58,097 bases of DNA, taken from assembly GCA_900548405.1 (NCBI GenBank), contig UNSJ01000008.1, forward strand, positions 1 through 58,097. The letters run 5' to 3'. The stretch is from Candidatus Gastranaerophilales bacterium. Its GTDB lineage: Bacteria; Cyanobacteriota; Vampirovibrionia; Gastranaerophilales; Gastranaerophilaceae. Under the pieces are notes generated by a model. The model ran no database searches and was not told the DNA's origin. It saw only the letters and a list, made by a program, of their open reading frames with translations. The position numbers and the translations under genes are program-made. Each line of letters begins with the position of its first letter. Within the stretch, counting starts at the first letter, position 1. Below are positions 34,922 through 42,477 of the stretch, piece by piece.

Positions 34922-35595
34922 GTGGAGTTCAAAAGACTTCACTGCTAGACTTCCCTGATAAAATCAGCGCAATTGTGTTTACACAAGGCTGTAATTTCAG
35001 ATGCGGTTACTGTCATAATCCTGAGTTGATAGTTTTAAGAAATGAGCCGGCATGGACAACTGCCGGCTTTTTCGAATTTCTTGAAACACGAAAAGGAAAG
35101 CTTGACGGTGTTGTCATTACAGGCGGTGAACCCTGCCTGCAAAATGATTTAATCGATTTTGTAAAAGATGTTAAATCAATGGGATTTCTTGTAAAACTTG
35201 ATACAAACGGAACTTTCCCCGACAAACTCCAAAAGTCATTGCCCTATATTGACTATATTGCTATGGATATTAAAGCGCCATTGAATAAGTATTCTGAAAT
35301 TACACGGGTAAATGTTAACTGTGAGAACATCCAAAAAAGCATTGATATAATTATGAATTGCGGTATTGACTATGAATTTCGTACTACTGTTCTTAAATCT
35401 CAGCTTACATTCGGGGATTTTGAAAAAATAGGTGAACTGGTAAAAGGTGCAAAAAAATATTATCTTCAAAAATTCGTTGCATCAAAAACTCTGGATGAAA
35501 ACTTTATGAATGAAAAAACTTATTCTAATAAAGAATTTGAAAAAATATTATCATTACTTAATTTATATATAAATAACGTTATATTAAGGATGTAA
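34912..35595 (+). CDS. nrdG: Anaerobic ribonucleotide reductase activating protein (radical SAM)
   Basis: NrdG uses S-adenosylmethionine and a [4Fe-4S] cluster to install the glycyl radical on NrdD. The product of about 227 residues has the cluster motif GCNFRCGYCHNPEL (CxxxCxxC), then DGVVITGGEPCLQ, and VKLDTNGTFPDKL. It overlaps the end of nrdD by ten bases. Two ATGs, 34906 and 34912, are both possible; I prefer the second because GGAGA then stands six bases upstream. It is read from the same riboswitch-controlled transcript. Family and pairing with NrdD are firm. Confidence 0.93.
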   Translation: MQIGGVQKTSLLDFPDKISAIVFTQGCNFRCGYCHNPELIVLRNEPAWTTAGFFEFLETRKGKLDGVVITGGEPCLQNDLIDFVKDVKSMGFLVKLDTNGTFPDKLQKSLPYIDYIAMDIKAPLNKYSEITRVNVNCENIQKSIDIIMNCGIDYEFRTTVLKSQLTFGDFEKIGELVKGAKKYYLQKFVASKTLDENFMNEKTYSNKEFEKILSLLNLYINNVILRM

Positions 35596-35620
35596 AAGTA
35601 AATGTGATGTATTATTTCAC

Positions 35621-35649
35621 TTGAAAAATCAAAAAAAAACACTTATAAT
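35621..35649 (+). promoter_or_regulatory. Promoter of the pseudopilin-YadA gene
   Basis: TTGAAA (35621-35626), 17 bases, TATAAT (35644-35649), followed by AAAGGAGTG and the ATG at 35677. The same spacing as at pseudopilins 2 and 4. Confidence 0.65.
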
Positions 35650-35676
35650 AAGAATAACACATAAAGGAGTGAAAGT

Positions 35677-37709
35677 ATGATAAAAAATTTGGTCGGCACG
35701 CAAGTGCCTGCAGTTGTTAATGTTCAATTAGGACGTTATAATACTGCACATTTAAATTTCGGGGGGGGGGGACTCTAAAAGCACTCCTTGAGCCGTTTTC
35801 CAAGGGTAAATATTCAGGCTTTACATTGGCCGAGATGATGGTAGTGATGCTCATCTTGAGTATAGTTTTGGCTGCAATGGCGCCTGTTGTAACCACGAGA
35901 AGTAAGGTAGATCAGTCTTCTCCCTGGAAATATTCGGAAGGTAATTTATCCGATGCATATTATGGTCTAGGCGAAAGTCAAACCGCGATGATAGGTCAAA
36001 GAGAATTTACTAATACCGATGAAACAGCAAAGTTAATCATCAATACATCAGGAACTCGTCCAAGCCATATAGCATTTAAGCGTGATGGAGTAAATCAAGG
36101 AGTATTACGACTAAATAATAACAGTGTTCTGCTTGGCAAATTAAGTGCTTCAGGTTCTTTAGGCTCAAATGCTGTTGCAATAGGTAATGAAGTTAATGCT
36201 GGACAAAAAGCAGTTGTAATTGGTGATGAAGCTGAAGCAGTTGATAGCGGTGTGGTTGCTATAGGTAGTCCTGCGAAATCATCCGGAGAAGGTTCTGTTG
36301 TTATAGGAGTAGGCGGAACTACAGGTAAATATAGTATTTCAGTTGGGACACTTGCAGTTTCCATGGGTGAGAATGCTGTTGCCATAGGAACACCTTCAAT
36401 GTCATACGGTAATTCAGTTTCACTTGGCGCAGGTTCTCAGGCTAATTCGTACGGAACCGCTTTAGGTGCAAGTACAGAAGTAAGTTCATATGGTACAGCA
36501 ATTGGCTATGATGCAAGTGCAAATAAATCAAAAGCTATATCGATAGGTAATTCTTCATACACAAATGGTGAAAGTGCAGTTGCTATCGGTCAAAATACTT
36601 TTGCACGCAGCGATGATTCAATAGCAATTAACGCAGGGGCAAGTGATAGAGGTGCTACGGGGTTACAAAGTATTTCTATTGGTAATCTTTCTAAAACAGG
36701 TGATGATTATGCTTTAGCAATCGGTGCAGGAGCCCAAGCAAAAAGCGAAAGCGGTGTAGCTTTAGGTTATAACGCAACAGCTGAAGATGAGTCAACAATA
36801 GCAATCGGCACTTCTGCAAAGGCTACCTCATTTAAAGCTGATACTCATACAAATTATCCCGGAATTGCTATTGGTTTAGGAGCTGAATCCAGTGGAGGTA
36901 TCGCAATAGGAAATAACGGTAAATTCCTTACAATAAATACAGGCAATACTTATGCAACAACAAACGGAATAGCAATTGGTAACAATGCCAAAGCATCAGG
37001 TGCCGGTAATGTTGCTATTGGTGTTAATGCGTGCAGTGGTGTAACAGGTAATAACAAAACCTGTATCGGCTCAAACTCAGGTCCTAAATCAACAAGCCAT
37101 AAATCGGATACTACTCTTGAAAGTTTGTACTTTGGTTCAGGAGGTTCTTTTAACAGAGATTCTGTAAGTATTAATGAAACCAACGCTATTTTTGAGCTTC
37201 ATAAAAAAGGCGATTATGCAATGGCGATATTGAATGCTGATTTAATAGTACAAGGCTATGTATGGCAGCATTTTGCAGGTAAGAGCGGACATGGTGATGC
37301 AATTGGCAGAGGACATTCAAAAACTTGGGGTAATGAGCTTGCAATGTATAATGATTCAGTCCCTGCATGGCCATATTCAGATATGTCTTCTGACAGAAGA
37401 TTAAAATATGTCGGTAAAGAAAGTACTTCAGGTCTTGATAAAATTCGTCGGCTAAAAGTGTTTAACTATACTTTCAAGAAAGATGAAACCAAAGAACCGC
37501 ATGTTGGTGTAATCGCTCAAGATCTTCAAAAAATCTTTCCTGATGCTGTTAAAAAGGGTGAAGACGGATTTTTGCGTATTCGAATGGAGGATATGTTCTT
37601 TGCAGTAATAAATGCGATAAAAGAGCTTGATGCCAGAGTAACTGCATTGGAAAAAGAAAATGCCGAGCTAAAGATTAGACTGGAAAGACTTGAAGCTAAA
37701 ATAAAATAG
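35677..37709 (+). CDS. Pseudopilin 3 fused to YadA-like head and Peptidase_S74 domain, G11-interrupted
   Basis: This gene predicts a surface fibre of unusual make-up. From the ATG at 35677 (MIKNLVGTQVPAVV) the frame runs into eleven G and stops at codon 34. One added G gives 677 residues: a 48-residue leader, a prepilin-type helix FTLAEMMVVMLILSIVLAA from residue 49, then about 300 residues of YadA/Hia head repeats of the type NAVAIGNEVNAGQ and ESAVAIGQNTFARSD (about 160-460), a stalk-like region, and a C-terminal intramolecular chaperone domain with SDRRLKYVG near residue 570, EPHVGVIAQDLQKIFPDAV, and a final coiled coil (ALEKENAELKIRLERLEAK). S74 domains trimerise fibres and then cut themselves off at the conserved Ser. 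There is no start codon after the tract other than a TTG within the prepilin motif. Confidence 0.8.
35761..35771 (+). repeat. G11 homopolymer, pseudopilin 3
   Basis: Eleven G, 28 codons after the ATG. Twelve (or nine) restore the long ORF. This is the longest tract of the four. Confidence 0.85.
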
Positions 37710-37798
37710 TTTTTTTTATATATAAAAAGTGAGCACAGACCGTGAGATTTTCGGCTTTTCAGCAGACAAAATTGCGGTCACGCTTACTTTCATTCCTT

Positions 37799-37826
37799 CT
37801 CCCGCCCTCACATGAGCGGGAGTTTT
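37799..37826 (+). terminator. Intrinsic terminator after the pseudopilin-YadA gene
   Basis: CTCCCGC and GCGGGAG around a ten-base loop, followed by TTTT. It is the strongest stop signal downstream of 37709. Confidence 0.65.
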
Positions 37827-37910
37827 CCTATAGACTAAGTCTTTTATAACTTCTCCAATTTTATTGGCAATCTTTAGGTTAAGTTTTCTTAAAATTACTC
37901 TCTTGTCTAT

Positions 37911-37939
37911 TTGCCTATTTCTTTTAACTGGAGTACAAT
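37911..37939 (+). promoter_or_regulatory. Promoter placing the acyltransferase transcript start at its ATG
   Basis: TTGCCT, 17 bases, TACAAT (37934-37939), with the ATG only six bases later (37946). A normal start site would coincide with the ATG, so the mRNA may be leaderless. A GGAG at 37930-37933 lies too far away, 12 bases, to be a good Shine-Dalgarno. Confidence 0.45.
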
Positions 37940-37945
37940 TGATTT

Positions 37946-38770
37946 ATGGTAGTAGAAGAACAATTATATTCTGACATCCCCCCAACGAAGTTGAGGAATA
38001 AAGAGGAGAAATTCAAACCCGCAAAAACCAGCAAATTCTGGTTATGGATTGCAAGCACATTTTTTTATAATATGCTTCAAAACCGTTTTTATGCTTTTAG
38101 ATATAAAGGTGCCGAAAACTATTTTGACGGCGATACAAATGTACCTACAATTCTTTTTGCGCCTCACAGCAACTGGTGGGACGGAATTGTATTTTATAAT
38201 ATAACTCACAGAATTTTTCGTAAAGAAGTTCGTTTAATGGTTGAAGAATTAAACCGTTTTCCGCTTTTAAGACGCGGAGGAGCTTATTCTGTTAATAAAA
38301 AATCTCCACAGTCTGCAATGAAAGCTTTACAGTATTCTGTTGATGTTATGGGCGATTTAAGAAATATGTTGTGCATATTCCCTCAAGGGATTATAAGACC
38401 TCCTCATTACAGACCGATTGAGTTTCAAACTGGGCTGGCTTATATTGCACAAAATGCTTTGAAAAGATATGGAAGAATTAACTTGATTCCCGTTGCTTTT
38501 GATTATTGCTTCTTTAGAGATAACAGACCTGAAGTTGTTGTTGAATTCGGTAGAAGAATTGAACTCAATAAAGACATGAATTTAAACCGTAAAGAACTAA
38601 CTCATTCTTTCGAACATGCTCTTGAAGAAGTTTGCGATAATCAAGCAAGAGAAATTTCTCAAGGTGACATTACTAAATATGATATCTTGTTTAAGCAGCA
38701 TTTAAAATGGTATAGAAGAATTGAGCAAAGGCTCAAACAGGTTAATTTACCGCCTGTTTCAGGTGTATAA
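37946..38770 (+). CDS. 1-acyl-glycerol-3-phosphate acyltransferase-like protein (PlsC superfamily)
   Basis: Members move an acyl chain onto a glycerolipid, mostly at the inner face of the membrane. The 274-residue product has the catalytic HxxxxD box as FAPHSNWWDGIVF, a second block around RRGGAYSVNKKSP, and a variant third block FPQGIIRPPHYRP where classical PlsC has FPEGTRS. The changed third block and short hydrophobic regions suggest a distant branch rather than canonical PlsC, and the acceptor lipid is uncertain. A Tyr-rich stretch (residues 35-55) may contact the membrane. It stands alone between terminators. Confidence 0.8.
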   Translation: MVVEEQLYSDIPPTKLRNKEEKFKPAKTSKFWLWIASTFFYNMLQNRFYAFRYKGAENYFDGDTNVPTILFAPHSNWWDGIVFYNITHRIFRKEVRLMVEELNRFPLLRRGGAYSVNKKSPQSAMKALQYSVDVMGDLRNMLCIFPQGIIRPPHYRPIEFQTGLAYIAQNALKRYGRINLIPVAFDYCFFRDNRPEVVVEFGRRIELNKDMNLNRKELTHSFEHALEEVCDNQAREISQGDITKYDILFKQHLKWYRRIEQRLKQVNLPPVSGV

Positions 38771-38775
38771 AATTT

Positions 38776-38809
38776 AAAAACCGCTTATGATTTTCGTAAG
38801 CGGTTTTTT
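38776..38809. terminator. Bidirectional terminator, acyltransferase and MAAGQAR copy 3
   Basis: AAAAACCGCTTA and TAAGCGGTTTTTT around a nine-base loop. The minus-strand T run touches the stop codon of copy 3. Confidence 0.85.
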
Positions 38810-40460
38810 AAGCGTTGTATCGTTTGAATGATTTTTCAATGTTTTTCGATATCGTATTTTTAACTGTATCGTATTCTGTTGTAAGTGAAGAAATTTCAGT
38901 GTCCAGATTTTTCATTTTTAAATCTAATGTTTCTTCTTTAGCATTTAATTTTGCTTTTTCAGTAGTGTATTTAGCTTCAGCCTGGGCAATTGCAGTTTCA
39001 TCGGAAATTTCTTTGATGTAGCTGTCTGTTGCATAATTGCCCTGATAATAATACCCGTCATCTTTCATTTTGGATATGAACAGCATGCCGTTTTGAAGCA
39101 TTTGCTGCAAGTAATCGTTATCAGTGATTTTTGCATTTTCGGTCCAGCCGTTTTGGCAGATTTGGTTGAACAATGCATCATAGAAAGTTGATTGAGCCAA
39201 ATCATCACTTGATACAGTTGAACCTGTTTTGATTGTATATTGGAATAAATAATCATCTGTTGCAAATTTACTGTTTGAAACATGACCGTATTCAACTTTG
39301 TATTTGTCGCTGCCGTCTGCATCTTTACTTGCAACACCGTCCATATATTTAACGAAGTATGTTAAGAATGCTTTAGCTACGTTGTTTAAGTTAACTTTTG
39401 TAGCACCCCATTTAGTTGCAAACCATGAAGTTACACCGTTTGAACCGACAATACCGATATAGTTTTCACTTTGTCCTTTAATATCATTAACAGCATCACC
39501 GTGGTGGCAGTCCCAATCTAATTTAATCCAATCAGATTCTGCATTAGGGTCATATCCTGATTCTGCTGAAGTTTTTCCGCCTCTTCTTGAGTACATTTTT
39601 TTAGTTTCTTCTTCAGCATAAGCAAGAGCTTTCGCTGTATAACCATCGCCCAAGTCAAGTATACTTCCTAACTGGTCGCTTATTTGTTCGATAAATCCGC
39701 CGCTGCCTGTAATATAATCAATCATACGGTTCATACTGTCTGTGTTAATTCTATCGCCTTTGTTTGATTCACCTAAGATTTCATATTGAGCGGTTCCGTT
39801 TAACAAGTTATATAATGTAAGCTGTGAAGTTTGGTCATTAGCGTTTACATCATTAATTTGGAATTGTTCGCCTTCTCCGTCGCCAAGATTCAAGCCACTG
39901 ATTGTAATACCTTCTGTAATATTGTCATTGATATAGCTTAATAATGAAGTAATATTACCTGTGGTGGTTGTAATTGCAGTAGTTGTACCGCCTCCGATAC
40001 CTGCTTCCTGGTTATATGGAAGACCTAAAATAGTATTAGCTAAAGTGTTTGTTATAACACCTTTAGCTTGTAAACCTTGTATAAATGCATTACGCATTGC
40101 TTCAGAAGGAAGTGTTCCCAATCCTTCTTGAGGAATACCTGCATATTTTGCTGCTGCTGCGTATTGAGTATTCAAAACAACTCTGCCTAATGTGTCTGTA
40201 ATAGTTGTAGGCATATAGTCGTTTAATGTTGAAGGAGTCATCAAAATACCATAAGATAACGGTGTATTTGTATCGCCGGTTCCGTAATAGTCATAAATCA
40301 ATTTGCTCTGATCTAAAGAGTTTTGATATTCATTGGAAAGGTCAGCCATTTCTCTTGCTAAAGCGATTTTTTGGTGAGAAAGACGCATAGATTCAAATTC
40401 ACAGTCAGATTTTCTGCCTGTAATTGTTAATAATCTAGCTTGTCCTGCTGCTAAGCCCAT
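38808..40460 (-). CDS. Unknown MAAGQAR-family protein, copy 3
   Basis: This is the longest of three family members, 550 residues. It begins MGLAAGQARLLTITGRKSDC and ends with a helical segment (LDLKMKNLDTEISSLTTEYD) and KSFKRYNA, both matching copies 1 and 2. The middle (about 80-480) is Thr/Asn/Gly-rich with few charges, as in exposed or fibrous proteins, and has a Trp-rich stretch (SDWIKLDWDCHHGD, then WFATKWGATK). No signal peptide. It has AAAGGAAAG upstream of the ATG. A single transcript with its own leader; function unknown. Confidence 0.8.
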   Translation of the reverse strand: MGLAAGQARLLTITGRKSDCEFESMRLSHQKIALAREMADLSNEYQNSLDQSKLIYDYYGTGDTNTPLSYGILMTPSTLNDYMPTTITDTLGRVVLNTQYAAAAKYAGIPQEGLGTLPSEAMRNAFIQGLQAKGVITNTLANTILGLPYNQEAGIGGGTTTAITTTTGNITSLLSYINDNITEGITISGLNLGDGEGEQFQINDVNANDQTSQLTLYNLLNGTAQYEILGESNKGDRINTDSMNRMIDYITGSGGFIEQISDQLGSILDLGDGYTAKALAYAEEETKKMYSRRGGKTSAESGYDPNAESDWIKLDWDCHHGDAVNDIKGQSENYIGIVGSNGVTSWFATKWGATKVNLNNVAKAFLTYFVKYMDGVASKDADGSDKYKVEYGHVSNSKFATDDYLFQYTIKTGSTVSSDDLAQSTFYDALFNQICQNGWTENAKITDNDYLQQMLQNGMLFISKMKDDGYYYQGNYATDSYIKEISDETAIAQAEAKYTTEKAKLNAKEETLDLKMKNLDTEISSLTTEYDTVKNTISKNIEKSFKRYNA

Positions 40461-40789
40461 TTTTTAGACTTTCCTTTCTAATTAGTAACATGAATTTCCT
40501 TTTCATGTAGTAATACGGATTTTTGACGTATAAACTTTAAAAATATAAAGTTTATTGTAACATTTGTTTACATGATTAAATTCAAGTGTATTTAAGTCCC
40601 TATTAAGTTATGTAAAATTACTACTTTTGTAATACTTTGGATTGAGGAAATTTTTTTGAAAAGTGGTATAATATAAGTAGAAAGGTGAATATAAAAAGCA
40701 TAGGGATTCCGATGCGGGTTCGGAAGATTAGACGCCAGTAATTTATTTTGTTATATATATTACAAAATAGTAGAAAGGCAGATTAAAAA
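40461..40789. other. 329-base divergent spacer with an unassigned RNA leader
   Basis: The left part is the AT-rich control region of MAAGQAR copy 3, with an ATGTTACA half-site. The right part has TATAAT (40668-40673) followed by a leader of about 110 bases. That leader contains a GC-rich block with a clear hairpin (TTCCGA and TCGGAA around TGCGGGT, 40709-40727) and then GATTAGACGCC. I cannot match it to a known riboswitch. A second AGAAAGGCAG site precedes the ATG. Confidence 0.4.
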
Positions 40790-42421
40790 ATGAGCAACCT
40801 ACAATTTCAGAATGATTTGGACCGTTTAACAGAGGTCTTGCCTGACAAAGTCAGAAGGCATATTACTTATGAGAAAATGGAGGATGTAATAGAAATTGTT
40901 CTGGATATCGGACGAACTCCTGAAATAAGACACTCGGGAGGTAAGATTGAGTATTTAGGCAGTGAATTTGTTGATGAAAATGATATTGATTTTATAACGA
41001 GCAGAATTCAGGAATTTACATCTGATAATCGTTCAGGAATCCCCGGAACACTCCACAGGATAAGTGCAATCAGAAACAGACAAGGGAAAGTTATTGGTCT
41101 GACTTGCAGAATCGGCAGAGTTGTTACGGGGACAATTGCTTGTATAAAAGATATTTGTTTAATGAACAAAAGTATTTTGTTCCTGGGACGTCCGGGGGTC
41201 GGTAAAACTACAAAATTAAGAGAAATTTCAAGGCTTGTTGCAGATGAACTTGCAAAGCGTGTCGTAATAGTTGATACATCAAATGAAATTGCAGGCGACG
41301 GTGACACTCCTCATCCTGCGATAGGGCATGCTAGGCGTATGCAGGTTACACAACCTCAATATCAAAAAGATATTATGATTGAAGCTGTTGAAAACCATAC
41401 TCCCGAAGTTATTGTTGTTGATGAAATAGGTACGGAAGAAGAAGCTCAGGCTGCAAGAACTATTGCAGAACGCGGAGTTATGCTTATTGCTACGGCTCAC
41501 GGAAACAGTTTGGAAAACCTGATTAAAAACCCTACATTATCTGATTTGGTAGGCGGTATTCAATCTGTTACTTTAGGTGACGATGAGGCTAAAAGAAGGG
41601 CTTCTCAAAAAACGGTTCTTGAAAGGGAAAAGCAGCCAACATTTGATGTCGTAATTGAAATTCTAGACAGAAACACTCTGGCGGTTTATAAAAATACTGC
41701 GGAAGCTGTTGATTATATTTTGAGGGGCTGGCCTATAAGACCTGAAATAAGAAAAGTTGATAAAAGTTATGAAAGCGAAATTCAACAGCCTGTTCAAGTG
41801 AAAGAAGAACCTGCTATTACAGATATTCCAAAAGAAATTAACAAGCTTGAACAGAAAATTCAGCCTGAATCAAATACTGATAGCCTGAAATTCAGTTTTT
41901 CAAGACAAAAATACGTTGAAGAAGTTAAAGGTTATAAGAAAATTTATCTTTATGCTGTTTCAAGAAGCATTGTTGAAAAGATTATCGAAAGGCTTAATCT
42001 TAATGCAGAGATTACTAGAAACCTTGATGATGCCGATATAGTTATTGCGCATAAAAACTTTATTAAAGGCGGAGCTAAGGTTTTAAGTACAGCAAATGAT
42101 TACAGATTACAGATTTTTTATGTCAAAACAAACTCTATGGCACAAATTCAGAAAGTATTGAAAGAAGCTCTTGATATTACCGAAACTTCTGAAACTCTTT
42201 TCGGATACTATGATGCCGCAGAAAAGGCTTTAGATGAAGCAAAAGCCGCTATTAACAAAATTCTTGCAGGAGCAGAACACGTTGAATTAACTCCTCAAAA
42301 CCAACAAATAAGAAAATTGCAGCATGAGCTTGTTGAACAGCATAACATGATGAGCAAGTCTGTCGGAGAAGGCGAACAAAGACACTTGAGAATTGTCGGC
42401 GGTAAAGATTTTCATAATTAA
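40790..42421 (+). CDS. Ycf45/SpoIIIAA-like AAA ATPase with C-terminal nucleic-acid-binding-like region
   Basis: This is a P-loop ATPase of the Ycf45 family, found in cyanobacteria and plastids, and related to the sporulation ATPase SpoIIIAA. The 543-residue product has an N-terminal helper domain, the Walker A GRPGVGKTTKLRE near residue 130, IVDTSNEIAGDGDTPHPAIG, the Walker B VIVVDEIGTEEEAQAARTIA, and LIATAHGNSLENLIKNP. The region from about residue 360 carries a second domain (KKIYLYAVSRSIVEKIIERL) and a basic C-terminus that could be an R3H-type nucleic-acid-binding end. Its exact function is unknown. It is the strongest single hint of cyanobacterial kinship in the window. Confidence 0.8.
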   Translation: MSNLQFQNDLDRLTEVLPDKVRRHITYEKMEDVIEIVLDIGRTPEIRHSGGKIEYLGSEFVDENDIDFITSRIQEFTSDNRSGIPGTLHRISAIRNRQGKVIGLTCRIGRVVTGTIACIKDICLMNKSILFLGRPGVGKTTKLREISRLVADELAKRVVIVDTSNEIAGDGDTPHPAIGHARRMQVTQPQYQKDIMIEAVENHTPEVIVVDEIGTEEEAQAARTIAERGVMLIATAHGNSLENLIKNPTLSDLVGGIQSVTLGDDEAKRRASQKTVLEREKQPTFDVVIEILDRNTLAVYKNTAEAVDYILRGWPIRPEIRKVDKSYESEIQQPVQVKEEPAITDIPKEINKLEQKIQPESNTDSLKFSFSRQKYVEEVKGYKKIYLYAVSRSIVEKIIERLNLNAEITRNLDDADIVIAHKNFIKGGAKVLSTANDYRLQIFYVKTNSMAQIQKVLKEALDITETSETLFGYYDAAEKALDEAKAAINKILAGAEHVELTPQNQQIRKLQHELVEQHNMMSKSVGEGEQRHLRIVGGKDFHN

Positions 42422-42424
42422 ATT

Positions 42425-42457
42425 AAAAAGACGGTAATTAAATTTACCGTCTTTTTT
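42425..42457. terminator. Bidirectional terminator between Ycf45-like gene and ppdK
   Basis: AAAAAGACGGTAA and TTACCGTCTTTTTT with a six-base loop. Confidence 0.85.
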
Positions 42458-42477
42458 ATTCTGATAGAAAGAATATA

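Larger units (their letters stand above)
37710..37945 (+). other. 236-base gap before the acyltransferase
   Basis: A T run follows the stop codon. A moderately GC-rich block (37735-37830) can form GACCG/CGGTC pairing and ends in a clear hairpin at 37799-37826. The right end carries the acyltransferase promoter. No gene seen. Confidence 0.4.

Noticed and set aside
40690..40760. c-di-GMP, glutamine or other known riboswitch before the Ycf45-like gene
   Set aside because: None of the conserved core bases of these classes could be matched. Reported only as an unassigned leader.
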